NCBI RefSeq assembly: GCF_007828835.1
Contig: NZ_VIVL01000001.1
Span: forward strand, 310,001 to 374,000
Source of the DNA: Variovorax beijingensis
Lineage (GTDB): Bacteria; Pseudomonadota; Gammaproteobacteria; Burkholderiales; Burkholderiaceae_C
Direction: 5' to 3'
DNA length: 64,000 bases
The translations under genes and the position numbers were made by a program. Position 1 is the first letter of the stretch. Every line of letters starts with the position of its first letter. Under the pieces are notes generated by a model. The model was not told where the DNA came from and did not search any database. It saw only the letters and a program-made list of their open reading frames with translations. Positions 1-9,164 of this stretch are shown here, piece by piece.

Positions 1-1
1 G

Positions 2-487
2 GTGGCCCTGCCGGCCTCGGAAGAGAACGCGCCGGCGCAAAGCATCTACCTGGCACCCTCGCAGGTGCCGCGGGAAGGCCCGGCGCGCGTGCTGCTCGGG
101 CGCCTGGGCGCGGCGCAGAGCCCCATTCCGGCGCCGGCGCCGATGAATTACCTGGCCGTGCAGCTGAAGGATGGCGAACACTGGCGCTACACGCCGCCCG
201 CCGGCCACACGGTGGGCTGGATCGCGGTCGACGCGGGCCGGCTCGATGCAGGCGACGGCGAACCGGTCGCCGCCGGTGAGCTGGCGGTGTTCGAGGAGTC
301 CGGCGCGGCCATCGACTTCGTGGCCCAGGGCGACGCGTCCTTCGTGCTGGGCTCGGCCGCGAAGCATCCGCACGAACTGGTGATGGGCCACTACTCGGTG
401 CACACCAGCCAGGCGGCGCTCGACCAGGGCGAGGCCGAGATCCGCCGCATCGGTGCGCGGCTGCGCGAGCAGGGCCGCTTGCGCTGA
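2..487 (+). CDS. Pirin family protein, C-terminal part (cut by window edge)
   Basis: This frame is open from the left edge, so the true start lies outside the window. The 161 visible residues match the C-terminal cupin half of pirins: a run of small beta-strand-forming segments and the characteristic ending in which a GHYSVHTS motif is followed by a Glu-rich helix. Complete pirins are about 230-300 residues, so roughly the N-terminal half, with the metal-binding histidines, is missing. Pirins are iron cupins, some of which oxidise quercetin; no role can be assigned here. The gene is followed by a strong hairpin and is probably not co-transcribed with the next gene. Confidence 0.8.
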   Translation: MALPASEENAPAQSIYLAPSQVPREGPARVLLGRLGAAQSPIPAPAPMNYLAVQLKDGEHWRYTPPAGHTVGWIAVDAGRLDAGDGEPVAAGELAVFEESGAAIDFVAQGDASFVLGSAAKHPHELVMGHYSVHTSQAALDQGEAEIRRIGARLREQGRLR

Positions 488-616
488 GAGCCGGGGCGCA
501 CGGCGCGTCGGCCCCTGCTGCAGCGCCGTGCCGATGCCCTGAACGGCACTTCGCCGGTGCATCCAGCGCCTTCATGGCGCGGGAACGGCCCCCAAGAAAC
601 CTCTTTCGGCCCTCCC

Positions 617-651
617 GCCGCGCGCACCCCGCACCGTGCGCGCGGCGTTTT
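617..651 (+). terminator. Probable rho-independent terminator after the pirin gene
   Basis: An 11-bp G+C-only stem (617-627 pairing with 636-646) with an 8-nt loop is followed by GTTTT. A second hairpin (657-664 with 670-677) follows directly. Apart from these and the palindrome at 760-771, the 357-bp gap between the pirin gene and the aldolase-like gene shows nothing that looks coding. Confidence 0.6.
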
Positions 652-759
652 GCTTGGCGCCAGCCCTTTGCTGGCGCGCCTCTGCGTGCTTCAGCCCGCA
701 CCACCGAGGGCTTACCCCATCACGCAGGCCTGCATATTGCTTAAGACTGTCGTCGGTTG

Positions 760-771
760 ACTGTCGACAGT
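760..771. promoter_or_regulatory. 12-bp perfect palindrome, candidate GntR-family operator
   Basis: ACTGTCGACAGT is a perfect palindrome 74 bp before the start of the first gene of the catabolic cluster. A partial copy, GACTGTCG, lies just upstream (about 745-752). GntR/FCD regulators commonly bind short GTCGAC-like palindromes, and a GntR/FCD gene is encoded in the same cluster at 11186-11914. The assignment to that regulator is inferred. Confidence 0.45.
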
Positions 772-844
772 TTTCACAGTCGATCCGATGAACCCCGAAC
801 ATGGCGCCGGCGCTCTCCCGCCGGGCCTGAAAAAGGAACGCGAC

Positions 845-1636
845 ATGCAATTGCAGGCAGTGGGCCGCAAGGCCCCACCCGTTTCCGAGGCCGAGCGCCA
901 GGTGCGCGAAGACCTGGCCGCCGCCTACCGCCTGGTAGCGCACTACGGCATGGACGACAGCATCTACACGCACATCTCCGCGCGTGTGCCGGGCACCGAG
1001 GACCAGTTCCTGATCAACCCCTTCGGCATGCTGTTCAAGGACATCACGGCCTCGTCGCTGGTGAAGATCGACCTGGACGGCCGCATCCTCGACGACTCGC
1101 CCTGGGACGTGAACCCGGCCGGCTTCACCATCCACAGCGCCGTGCATTCGGCGCGCCACGACGCGGCCTGCGTGCTGCACACGCACACGGTGGCCGGCGT
1201 GGCGGTGTCGTCGCTGGCCGGCGGGCTGCAGCCGTGCAACCAGTGGGCGCTGCAGTTCTACAACCGCGTGGTCTATCACGACTTCGAGGGCATCGCGCTC
1301 GACGCCGACGAGCGCGAGCGCCTGGTGGCCGACCTGGGCCCGGCGGCGCGTGCGCTGATCCTGCGCAACCACGGCCTGGTCACGCTCGGGCGCACGGTGT
1401 CGGAGGCCTTCATCCTGATGCTCAACCTGGAGCGCGCCTGCCGCGTGCAGGTGGCGATCCAGTCGAGCGGCCTGCCGGTGTATCCGGTGCCGGCCGAGGT
1501 CTGCGAGAAGACCGCGCAGCAATACGAAAGCGGCGACAGCGTGCGCCAGCCGGGCCAGCCCGATCCGAACGCGCGCGAATGGCGCGCGCTGCTGCAGCGC
1601 ATCGATCCGCTTCCCGCCACCTCGTACCGCGACTGA
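845..1636 (+). CDS. Class II aldolase/adducin family protein
   Basis: The protein has about 263 residues with the class II aldolase/adducin fold, used by metal-dependent sugar-phosphate aldolases and related epimerases or decarboxylases. The zinc-ligand motif HTHT lies near residue 115 and a third histidine is in the RNHGLVT segment near residue 180. ATG at 845 is preferred over the in-frame ATG at 788 because AAGGAA lies six bases before it. It opens the long plus-strand cluster, 88 bp before the peptide-type binding protein. Members of this branch lacking the classical aldolase glutamate are often of unknown substrate, and the substrate is unknown here. Confidence 0.85.
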   Translation: MQLQAVGRKAPPVSEAERQVREDLAAAYRLVAHYGMDDSIYTHISARVPGTEDQFLINPFGMLFKDITASSLVKIDLDGRILDDSPWDVNPAGFTIHSAVHSARHDAACVLHTHTVAGVAVSSLAGGLQPCNQWALQFYNRVVYHDFEGIALDADERERLVADLGPAARALILRNHGLVTLGRTVSEAFILMLNLERACRVQVAIQSSGLPVYPVPAEVCEKTAQQYESGDSVRQPGQPDPNAREWRALLQRIDPLPATSYRD

Positions 1637-1724
1637 ACCTGGCGCCGCGCGCGGCGCCCGCGTTCTTCCGTTCCCGTTTCCTCGTCCCCACCCGCTCGCA
1701 CAGAGCCACAAGGAGTTTCCGCAC

Positions 1725-3293
1725 ATGAAACGTCGCAACCTCATCCAGATGGGCGCCGCCTCGGCCGCCGGATTGACGCTGGCGGGTGTCCCGCTGCATT
1801 TGCTGGCGCAGGGCAAGAAAGGCGGCGTCATCAACGCCGTCGTGCAGCCCGAGCCGCCGGGGCTGATGCTGGGCATCACGCAGAACGGCCCCACGCAGAT
1901 GATCTCGGGCAACATCTACGAAGGCCTGCTGCGCTACGACGAGAAGATCAACCCGCTGCCCTCGCTGGCCACCTCGTGGACCGTCAACAAGGAAGGCACG
2001 CTCTACACCTTCAAGCTCAAGCCCGGCGTCACCTGGCATGACGGCAAGCCTTTCACCTCGGCCGACGTGGTGTTCTCGGCCGACGTGTTCCTGCGCAAGA
2101 CGCATGCGCGCCTGCGCGCCAACCTAGCGTCGGTGGAGAGCATCAAGGCCATCGATCCGCTCACGGTCGAGTTCAAGCTCAAGTACCCCTTCGGTCCGTT
2201 CATCGGCATCTTCGAGGTCGGCAGCATGCCGATGATCCCGAAGCACATCTACGAAGGCACCGACTTCGCGACCAACCCGGCCAACGCCACGCCCATCGGC
2301 ACCGGGCCGTTCAAGTTCAAGGAATGGGTCAAGGGCTCGTACATCCAGCTCGTGGCCAACGACAAATACCACGTCAAGGACGTGCCGCTGGTCGAGAGTG
2401 TGTACTTCCACGTGATTCCCGACGCGGCCTCGCGCGCGGCGGCCTTCGAGTCGGGCAAGGTCGACCTGGTGCCGGGCGGCGCGGTCGAATACTTCGACGT
2501 GCTGCGGCTTTCCAAGCTGCCGGGCGCGGCGGTCACCACCAAGGGCTGGGAGTTCTTTGCGCCCCATTCGTGGCTGTGGCTCAACAACCGCAAGGCGCCG
2601 ATGGACAAGGTCAAGTTCCGCCAGGCCGTGATGTACGCGATCGACCGCGAGGCCATGGCCAAGATCGCCTGGCAGGGCTTCGCCAAGCCGGCGACCGGGC
2701 CGTTCAACAGCAACATCAAGTTCCACAGCACCGACGTCGCCAAGTACCCGCGCAACGTGGCCACCGCCAAGAAGCTGCTGGAAGAAGCCGGCTACAAGGG
2801 CGAGACGCTGCGCCTGCTGCCGCTGCCCTATGGCGAGACCTGGGCGCGCTCGGCCGAGATCCTGCGCCAGAACCTCGCGCAGGCCGGCATCAAGGTCGAG
2901 CTGGTGGCCACCGACGTGGCCGGCTGGAACCAGAAGCTCAACGAGTGGGACTACGATCTCGCCTTCACCTACGTCTACCAGTACGGCGACCCGGCGCTGG
3001 GCGTGGCGCGCAACTACACCACCAGCAATATCGCCAAGGGCTCGCCCTTCAACAACGTCGAGGGCTACTCGAACCCGAAGGTGGACGAGCTGTTCGACGC
3101 CGGCGCGAAGGAGAGCGACCCCGAGAAGCGCAAGGCCATCTACCTGCAGGTGCAGAAGATCCTGCTCGACGAAGTGCCCGTCGCCTGGCTGCACGAGCTC
3201 AACTTTCCGACGCTGTACCGTACCAAGCTGAACAACATCATCAGCTCGGGCATCGGCCTGAACGACAGCCTCGGTACGGCAACGCTCGCATGA
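1725..3293 (+). CDS. ABC transporter substrate-binding protein, family 5 (peptide/opine type)
   Basis: This 522-residue periplasmic solute-binding protein is of the DppA/OppA family. The N-terminus carries a twin-arginine-like signal (KRRNLIQ followed by a hydrophobic stretch to about residue 29). The body has the typical segments of the family, including the motif around WHDGKPFTSADVVFS and the lobe II region with the AIDREAM segment. It is followed at 37 bp by matching permease genes, so the system is complete. Substrates of the family include di- and oligopeptides, opines and nickel; the deacetylases and aminotransferases downstream suggest a peptide- or amide-like compound. Confidence 0.93.
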   Translation: MKRRNLIQMGAASAAGLTLAGVPLHLLAQGKKGGVINAVVQPEPPGLMLGITQNGPTQMISGNIYEGLLRYDEKINPLPSLATSWTVNKEGTLYTFKLKPGVTWHDGKPFTSADVVFSADVFLRKTHARLRANLASVESIKAIDPLTVEFKLKYPFGPFIGIFEVGSMPMIPKHIYEGTDFATNPANATPIGTGPFKFKEWVKGSYIQLVANDKYHVKDVPLVESVYFHVIPDAASRAAAFESGKVDLVPGGAVEYFDVLRLSKLPGAAVTTKGWEFFAPHSWLWLNNRKAPMDKVKFRQAVMYAIDREAMAKIAWQGFAKPATGPFNSNIKFHSTDVAKYPRNVATAKKLLEEAGYKGETLRLLPLPYGETWARSAEILRQNLAQAGIKVELVATDVAGWNQKLNEWDYDLAFTYVYQYGDPALGVARNYTTSNIAKGSPFNNVEGYSNPKVDELFDAGAKESDPEKRKAIYLQVQKILLDEVPVAWLHELNFPTLYRTKLNNIISSGIGLNDSLGTATLA

Positions 3294-3330
3294 CGGCCAG
3301 CCTGCGCACGCCACCTCACAGGAGCCGCCG

Positions 3331-4302
3331 ATGAAACGTACGCAGTTCATGCTGGGCCGCGTGATGCAGGGCCTGCTGGCGATCCTGCTGATCGCCACGG
3401 TCAACTTCATGCTGGTGCGCGCCGCGCCGGGTGATCCGGTGTCGGTGCTGGCGGGCGAGGCGGGCGCGTCCGATCCGCAGTTCGTGGCGCAGCTGCGCGC
3501 GCAGTTCGGGCTCGACCAGCCGATCACCACGCAGCTCGCCACCTACGTCGGCAAGGTAGTGCAACTCGACCTGGGCTTCTCGTACCGGCAGCAGCAGCCG
3601 GTGCTGAAGCTCATCATGGACCGGCTGCCCGCCACGCTGCTGCTCACGGGCACGGCGTTCGCGCTGTCGCTGCTGTTCGGCATCACGCTGGGCGCGCTCG
3701 CCGCGCGGCGGGCCGGCACCTGGGTCGACAGCTCGATCACTGTGGTGGCGCTCATCTTCTATGCCACGCCGCTCTACTGGCTCGCGCTGATGGCGGTGCT
3801 GGTGTTCACGGTGCAGCTCGACTGGCTGCCGGGCTTCGGCTTCAGCACCGTGGGCTCCGGCGCCACCGGCCTGGCGCTGGCCTGGGACATCGCGGGCCAT
3901 CTGGTGCTGCCGGCGCTGACGCTCGCGCTCTTCTACATGGCGGTGTATGCGCGCATGACGCGCGCCGCCATGCTCGAGGTGGCGCAGATGGACTTCGTGA
4001 AGACCGCCCGCGCCAAGGGCGTGAAGCCCGGGCGCATTTTGCGCGCGCACGTGCTGCGCAACGCACTGCTGCCGGTGGTCACGCTCGCGGGCATCCAGGC
4101 CGGCGGAATGATCGGCGGCGCGGTGCTGACCGAGACCGTGTTCGCCTGGCCCGGCATCGGCCGCCTGATGTTCGACGCGCTGCTGCAGCGCGACTACAAC
4201 CTGCTGCTCGGCGCCTTCCTCGTGACCGCGGCCATGGCCGTGTTGTTCAACCTCATCACCGACCTCGTCTACACGCTGGTCGATCCCCGCATCGAGCTAT
4301 GA
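3331..4302 (+). CDS. ABC transporter permease, DppB type
   Basis: This 323-residue inner-membrane permease of the peptide/nickel transport family has about six membrane segments. The N-terminal helix carries the typical VNFMLVRAAPGDP segment, and the conserved cytoplasmic loop that contacts the ATPase lies around residues 215-235 (KTARAKGV). Its stop overlaps the start of the next permease by four bases (ATGA), indicating translational coupling. Confidence 0.94.
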   Translation: MKRTQFMLGRVMQGLLAILLIATVNFMLVRAAPGDPVSVLAGEAGASDPQFVAQLRAQFGLDQPITTQLATYVGKVVQLDLGFSYRQQQPVLKLIMDRLPATLLLTGTAFALSLLFGITLGALAARRAGTWVDSSITVVALIFYATPLYWLALMAVLVFTVQLDWLPGFGFSTVGSGATGLALAWDIAGHLVLPALTLALFYMAVYARMTRAAMLEVAQMDFVKTARAKGVKPGRILRAHVLRNALLPVVTLAGIQAGGMIGGAVLTETVFAWPGIGRLMFDALLQRDYNLLLGAFLVTAAMAVLFNLITDLVYTLVDPRIEL

Positions 4303-5150
4303 CCCTGCTGCAAAGTCCATTCTGGCGGCGCTTCTGCCGCAACAAGGGCGCCGTGCTCGGCATGGCCGTGCTGGTGCTGGTGGCCGTCGTCGCCATCATC
4401 GGCCCATGGGTCGCGACCAACGATCCATGGAACATGGTCGAACAGCCGTTCCTGCGGCCGTGGACCGAGCCCGGCTTCGCGCTCGGCACCGACACGCTGG
4501 GCCGCGACATCCTCTCGGGCGTGATTTACGGCGCGCGCATCTCGCTCCTGATCGGGCTGGTGTCGACCGTGGTGGCGCTGCTGATCGGCGTGACGCTCGG
4601 CGCCATTGCGGGCTACTTCGGCGGCTGGATCGACGCGGCGCTGATGCGCTTCACCGAGCTGTTCCAGGCCGTGCCGAGCTTCGCGCTCGCCATCGTGCTG
4701 GTGGCGATCTTCCAGCCCTCGGTCAATTCGATCGTAGTGGCCATTGCCATCGTCTCGTGGCCGCCGGTGGCGCGGCTGGTGCGCAGCGAGTTCCTCACGC
4801 TGCGCCAGCGCGACTTCGTGCAGGCCGCGCTGCTCGCGGGCCAGTCGACGCCGCGCATCATCCTCACGCAGATCCTGCCCAACGCCATGTCGCCGATCAT
4901 CGTGATGGCCTCGCTCATGACGGCCACGGCCATCCTGCTGGAGTCGAGCCTGAGCTTCCTCGGCCTGGGCGATCCGAACCAGATGAGCTGGGGCTATATG
5001 GTGGGCGCGGCGCGCACCGTGCTGCGCCAGGCCTGGTGGATGGCGCTGTTCCCGGGCCTGGCCATCGTGCTGACCGTGCTCGCGCTCAACCTGGTGGGCG
5101 AGGGTCTCAGCGACGGGCTCAACACGCGGCTCGACGGGAGGGGCAAATGA
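4299..5150 (+). CDS. ABC transporter permease, DppC type
   Basis: This 283-residue second permease of the peptide-type transporter starts with the short cytoplasmic segment and first membrane helix typical of DppC. The periplasmic LGTDTLGRDILS motif of this family is present near residue 65, and the coupling loop follows near residue 170 (DFVQAALLAGQS). Four-base overlaps with both neighbours place it in one tightly coupled operon. Confidence 0.94.
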   Translation: MTLLQSPFWRRFCRNKGAVLGMAVLVLVAVVAIIGPWVATNDPWNMVEQPFLRPWTEPGFALGTDTLGRDILSGVIYGARISLLIGLVSTVVALLIGVTLGAIAGYFGGWIDAALMRFTELFQAVPSFALAIVLVAIFQPSVNSIVVAIAIVSWPPVARLVRSEFLTLRQRDFVQAALLAGQSTPRIILTQILPNAMSPIIVMASLMTATAILLESSLSFLGLGDPNQMSWGYMVGAARTVLRQAWWMALFPGLAIVLTVLALNLVGEGLSDGLNTRLDGRGK

Positions 5151-6805
5151 GCGCCACCGTCACGCCCATGAAGCCGGTGCAGCCGGTGCTCGACGTCGTC
5201 GGCCTGGGCATCCGCCTGCCCAGGGGCGCGGACCGCGCGCTGGCCGTCGACGGCGCCACGCTGTCGGTGCTGCCGGGGCAGACGCTGTGCGTGGTCGGCG
5301 AATCGGGCTCGGGCAAGTCGATGATCGCCAACGCCGTGATGGGCCTGCTGCCGCGCCCGCACGTCGAGCCCGTGGCGGGGCAGATCCTCTTCGAAGGCCG
5401 CGACCTGCTGCAGCTCAGCGAGCCGCAGATGCGCGAGCTGCGCGGCCGCCGCATCGGCATGGTGTTCCAGGAGCCGATGACGGCGCTGAACCCGGTCATG
5501 CGCATCGGCGAGCAGATCGGCGAAGTCTTCGACGCGCACGGCAGCGTGCCCGCGGCCAAGAAGCGGCGGCGCATCCTGGCCGCGCTGGCCGACGTGGGCC
5601 TGCCCGATCCGGAGCTGCTGATCGACGCCTATCCGTTCCGCCTCTCGGGCGGCCAGCGCCAGCGCGTGATGATCGCCTGCGCACTGGTGCTGGAGCCCGT
5701 GCTGCTGATTGCCGACGAGCCGACCACCGCGCTCGACGTGACCACGCAGGCGCAGATCCTCGCGCTGATCCGCGAGCTGCAGCAGCGCCGCGGCACGGCG
5801 GTGCTGTTCATCACGCACGACTTCGGCGTGGTGTCCGAAATTGCCGACCATGTGGTCGTGATGCAGACCGGCAAGGTGGTCGAGGCCGGGCCGGTGCGCC
5901 AGGTGCTCGATGCGCCGCAGCACCCGTACACGCGCAAGCTCATCGCAGCCATTCCCACCGGCAATGCCGAGCGCGACACGCCCACGGGCGAAGTCACGCG
6001 CGTGCTGCAGGTGCAGGACCTGTGCAAGACCTACACCTCGGGCAACGGCCTCTTCAAGCGCGGCCGCTCGGTGCAGGCCGCGAAGAACGTCAGCTTCGAG
6101 CTGCGCCGCGGCGAAACGCTGGGGCTGGTCGGCGAATCGGGCTCGGGCAAGTCGAGCGTGGGCCGCTGCCTGGTGGGGCTCTCGCCGTTCGACAGCGGCC
6201 GCATCCTCTTCAAGGGCCGCAGCCTGTCGCAGGGCCCCGCCTTCCGGCGCGAGGCCGCGGGCAGGATACAGATGGTGTTCCAGGACCCGTACGCCTCGCT
6301 GAACCCGCGCCACCGCGTGGGCGCGGCCATCGCGGGCGGGCCGATCGCGCAGGGCGTGGGCAAGGCCGAAGCCATGGCGCGCGCGATGGAGCTGCTCAAG
6401 CTCGTCGGCCTGGGCGCCGACGCGGCCGAGCGCTATCCGCACGAGTTCTCGGGCGGGCAGCGCCAGCGCATCGGCATTGCCCGCGCGCTCGCCATGCAGC
6501 CCGAACTGCTGGTGGCCGACGAGCCGGTGTCGGCGCTCGACGTGTCGGTGCAGGCGCAGGTGCTCGAACTCTTCGCGCAGGTGCGCGAGCAGTTCCAGCT
6601 CGCGATGGTCTTCATCACGCACGACCTGCGCGTGGCCGGCCAGATGTGCGACCACATCGCGGTGATGCAGCGCGGCGAAGTCGTCGAATACGGCGAGACG
6701 CACAAGGTGCTCGGCGATCCGAAGCATGCCTACACGCGCAAGCTGATCGAGGCGGTGCCGCGGCTGGTGTCCGCCGCGTCGCCGGCCGAGGCGCTGGTCG
6801 CGTGA
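5147..6805 (+). CDS. Peptide-type ABC transporter double ATPase (DppD-DppF fusion)
   Basis: This 552-residue protein has two complete ATP-binding cassettes in one chain. Walker A motifs (GESGSGKS) lie near residues 51 and 329. Each half has its own signature (LSGGQRQR and FSGGQRQR) followed by a Walker B ending in ADEP. The oligopeptide-type C-terminal extension of each half (HPYTRKLI and HAYTRKLI) is visible. Such fused ATPases are common in proteobacterial peptide and glutathione importers. The start at 5147 overlaps the permease stop. The protein would energise transport through the two permeases just upstream. Confidence 0.95.
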   Translation: MSATVTPMKPVQPVLDVVGLGIRLPRGADRALAVDGATLSVLPGQTLCVVGESGSGKSMIANAVMGLLPRPHVEPVAGQILFEGRDLLQLSEPQMRELRGRRIGMVFQEPMTALNPVMRIGEQIGEVFDAHGSVPAAKKRRRILAALADVGLPDPELLIDAYPFRLSGGQRQRVMIACALVLEPVLLIADEPTTALDVTTQAQILALIRELQQRRGTAVLFITHDFGVVSEIADHVVVMQTGKVVEAGPVRQVLDAPQHPYTRKLIAAIPTGNAERDTPTGEVTRVLQVQDLCKTYTSGNGLFKRGRSVQAAKNVSFELRRGETLGLVGESGSGKSSVGRCLVGLSPFDSGRILFKGRSLSQGPAFRREAAGRIQMVFQDPYASLNPRHRVGAAIAGGPIAQGVGKAEAMARAMELLKLVGLGADAAERYPHEFSGGQRQRIGIARALAMQPELLVADEPVSALDVSVQAQVLELFAQVREQFQLAMVFITHDLRVAGQMCDHIAVMQRGEVVEYGETHKVLGDPKHAYTRKLIEAVPRLVSAASPAEALVA

Positions 6806-7767
6806 TGGCGCTGAACGACAAAGGCGGCACGCCTTGCGTGGCGATTCTGAGCGAGGTGCTGGACATGGAATACCTCGCCGCGGCCTTCCGCGAGGCCCAT
6901 CCCGGCATCGACCTGCGCCTGGGCGAAGAGCTCGGCGCGCTCGACCAGATCGAAGCGGCCGTGTGCTGGTTTCCGCCGCACGGCCTGCTCGCCCGGATGC
7001 CGAAGCTGCGGCTCGTGCAGTCGCTGGCCGCGGGCATCGAGCACATCACGGCCGACGCGGAACTGCCGCGCCAGGTGCCGCTGTGCCGCATCGTCGACAC
7101 CGGCATGGCGGCCGGCATGAAGGCTTATGTCTGCTGGGCCGTGGTGCAGCAGCATCGCGGCATGCGGGCCTACGTCGCGAGTTCCGCCGCCCGCCGGTGG
7201 GAGGAGCAGCCGATCGTGTCGCCGCGCCACCATCGCGTGGGCATTGCCGGCCTGGGCACCTTGGGCATGGCCTGCGCCGAAGCGCTGGCCGCCATCGGCT
7301 ACCCGGTGCGCGGCTGGAGCCGCAGCGCGAAAGAGGCCTTGCCGGCCGGCGTCGAGGGCTTCCACGGCGCCGCGCAGCTCGACGAATTCCTCTCGGGCTG
7401 CGACACGCTGGTGTGCCTGCTGCCGCTGACCGCAGAGACGCACGGCTTTCTCGATGCCGCGCTGTTCGCCAAGCTGCCGCGCGGCGCGCACCTGGTCAAC
7501 GTCGGCCGCGGTGACCACCTGGTCGAGGCCGACCTGCAGCCGGCGCTCGACGCGGGCCAGCTCTCGGCGGCCACGCTCGATGCCTTTTCGCAAGAGCCGC
7601 TGCCGCCGGAGCATCCGTTCTGGGGCGACCCGCGCATTCTCGTCACGCCGCACATCGCCACGCGCACCGACAGCCTCGTGATCGCCCGCCAGACGCTCGA
7701 CAACCTCGCGTCGCTGCGGCAAGGCCGCCGGCCCGCCAACCAGGTCGACCTGGCGCGCGGCTATTGA
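6805..7767 (+). CDS. D-2-hydroxyacid dehydrogenase (glyoxylate/hydroxypyruvate reductase A-like)
   Basis: This 320-residue NAD(P)-dependent oxidoreductase is of the GhrA-like branch. The nucleotide-binding motif GLGTLG lies near residue 149. The catalytic Arg (NVGRGDH), Glu (SQEPLPP) and His (TPHIATRTD) follow in the expected order. The start codon shares its first base with the last base of the ATPase stop. GhrA-type enzymes reduce glyoxylate, hydroxypyruvate and other small 2-oxo acids; in this cluster it may handle an oxo-acid made by the aminotransferases. Confidence 0.88.
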   Translation: MALNDKGGTPCVAILSEVLDMEYLAAAFREAHPGIDLRLGEELGALDQIEAAVCWFPPHGLLARMPKLRLVQSLAAGIEHITADAELPRQVPLCRIVDTGMAAGMKAYVCWAVVQQHRGMRAYVASSAARRWEEQPIVSPRHHRVGIAGLGTLGMACAEALAAIGYPVRGWSRSAKEALPAGVEGFHGAAQLDEFLSGCDTLVCLLPLTAETHGFLDAALFAKLPRGAHLVNVGRGDHLVEADLQPALDAGQLSAATLDAFSQEPLPPEHPFWGDPRILVTPHIATRTDSLVIARQTLDNLASLRQGRRPANQVDLARGY

Positions 7768-7793
7768 ACTCCCCACAAACCGGAACCGACTTC

Positions 7794-9164
7794 ATGAACG
7801 CCAGCACGCACGCGGAGAACGCCGCCAACGACATCGCCGCGCATCTCCATCCCTTCACCAACCTCGCGACCCATCCGCAGCTCGGCCCGCTGGTGATCCA
7901 GCGCGGCGACGGCATCTTCGTGGAGGACGACCAGGGCCGCCGCTATCTCGAAGCAATGTCGGGCTTGTGGTGCGCCTCGCTGGGCTTCAGCAACGCACGC
8001 CTGGCCAAGGCCGGCAGCGAGGCGCTGCACGGGCTGCCGTACTACCACACGTTCAACGGCCGCTCCAATCCGGCCGCGATCGCGCTGGCCGAAAAGCTCT
8101 TGTCGCTGGCGCCGGTGCCGATGTCCAAGGTGTTCTTCGCCAACTCGGGTTCGGAGGCCAACGACTCCGCGGTCAAGCTGGTCTGGTACTACCACAACGC
8201 CATCGGCAAGCCTGAAAAGAAGAAGATCATCGCGCGCCGCAACGCCTACCACGGCGTCACCGTCGCGGCCGCGAGCCTGAGCGGCCTGGTGCCGAACCAC
8301 CGCGACTTCGACCTGCCGATCGACCGCATCCTGCACGTCGACTGCCCGCACCATTTCCGCTACGCCGAGGCCGGCGAGAGCGAGCAAGACTTCGCGACGC
8401 GGCTGGCCGCTGCGCTCGAGCAGCGCATCCTCGACGAAGGCCCCGAGACGGTCGGCGCCTTCATCGCCGAACCCGTGATGGGCGCGGGCGGCGTGCTGGT
8501 GCCGCCGGCCACCTACTTCGACAAGGTCCAGAAGGTGCTCGCGAAATACGAGGTGCTGCTGATTGCCGACGAGGTGATCTGCGGCTTCGGCCGCACCGGC
8601 CAGATGTTCGGCTCCACCACCTTCGGCCTCAGGCCCGACATCCTGACCGCGGCCAAGGCGCTGTCCTCGGGCTACGTGCCGATCTCGGCCGTGATGGTCA
8701 GCGAGAAAGTGCATGCGGCGGTGGCCGCCAACAGCGGAAAGATCGGCACCTTCGGCCACGGCTTCACCTACTCGGGCCATCCGGTGGCCTGCGCCATCGC
8801 GCTCGAGACGCTCAAGGTCTACGAGGACGAGAACATCCTCGCGCACGTCCAGTCGCTGGTGCCGCAATTCCAGAAGGGGCTGCAGAGCCACGCCGCGCGC
8901 AAATACGTCGGCGAGGTGCGCGGCGTGGGGCTCATCGGCGCCATCGAGCTGTATGCCGATCCCGCGAAGCGCACGCCCTTCGATCCCGCGCAGAAGGCCG
9001 GCGCCCGCCTGGCCGAGCTCGCACTGGCGCAGGGGCTCATCGTGCGCGCGATGGGCGATTCCATTGCCTTCTGCCCGCCGCTCATCATCACGGCCGGACA
9101 GATCGACGACATGTTCGCGCGCTTCGGCCGCGCCATGGCAATCTTCGAGGAAAGCTTCGCGTGA
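7794..9164 (+). CDS. Class III aminotransferase (omega-amine/diamine:pyruvate type)
   Basis: This is a PLP-dependent aminotransferase of about 456 residues. The Schiff-base lysine is in AAKALSSGY (about residue 288), the DEVICGFGRTG motif holds the cofactor-binding Asp, and SGSEAND is the phosphate-binding segment. The layout resembles SpuC-type putrescine/polyamine:pyruvate and omega-amino acid:pyruvate aminotransferases. ATG at 7794 was preferred over the upstream TTG at 7764. It precedes a deacetylase of the acetylpolyamine type with a four-base overlap, which fits a route for acylated amines, but the substrate is not proven. Confidence 0.9.
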   Translation: MNASTHAENAANDIAAHLHPFTNLATHPQLGPLVIQRGDGIFVEDDQGRRYLEAMSGLWCASLGFSNARLAKAGSEALHGLPYYHTFNGRSNPAAIALAEKLLSLAPVPMSKVFFANSGSEANDSAVKLVWYYHNAIGKPEKKKIIARRNAYHGVTVAAASLSGLVPNHRDFDLPIDRILHVDCPHHFRYAEAGESEQDFATRLAAALEQRILDEGPETVGAFIAEPVMGAGGVLVPPATYFDKVQKVLAKYEVLLIADEVICGFGRTGQMFGSTTFGLRPDILTAAKALSSGYVPISAVMVSEKVHAAVAANSGKIGTFGHGFTYSGHPVACAIALETLKVYEDENILAHVQSLVPQFQKGLQSHAARKYVGEVRGVGLIGAIELYADPAKRTPFDPAQKAGARLAELALAQGLIVRAMGDSIAFCPPLIITAGQIDDMFARFGRAMAIFEESFA

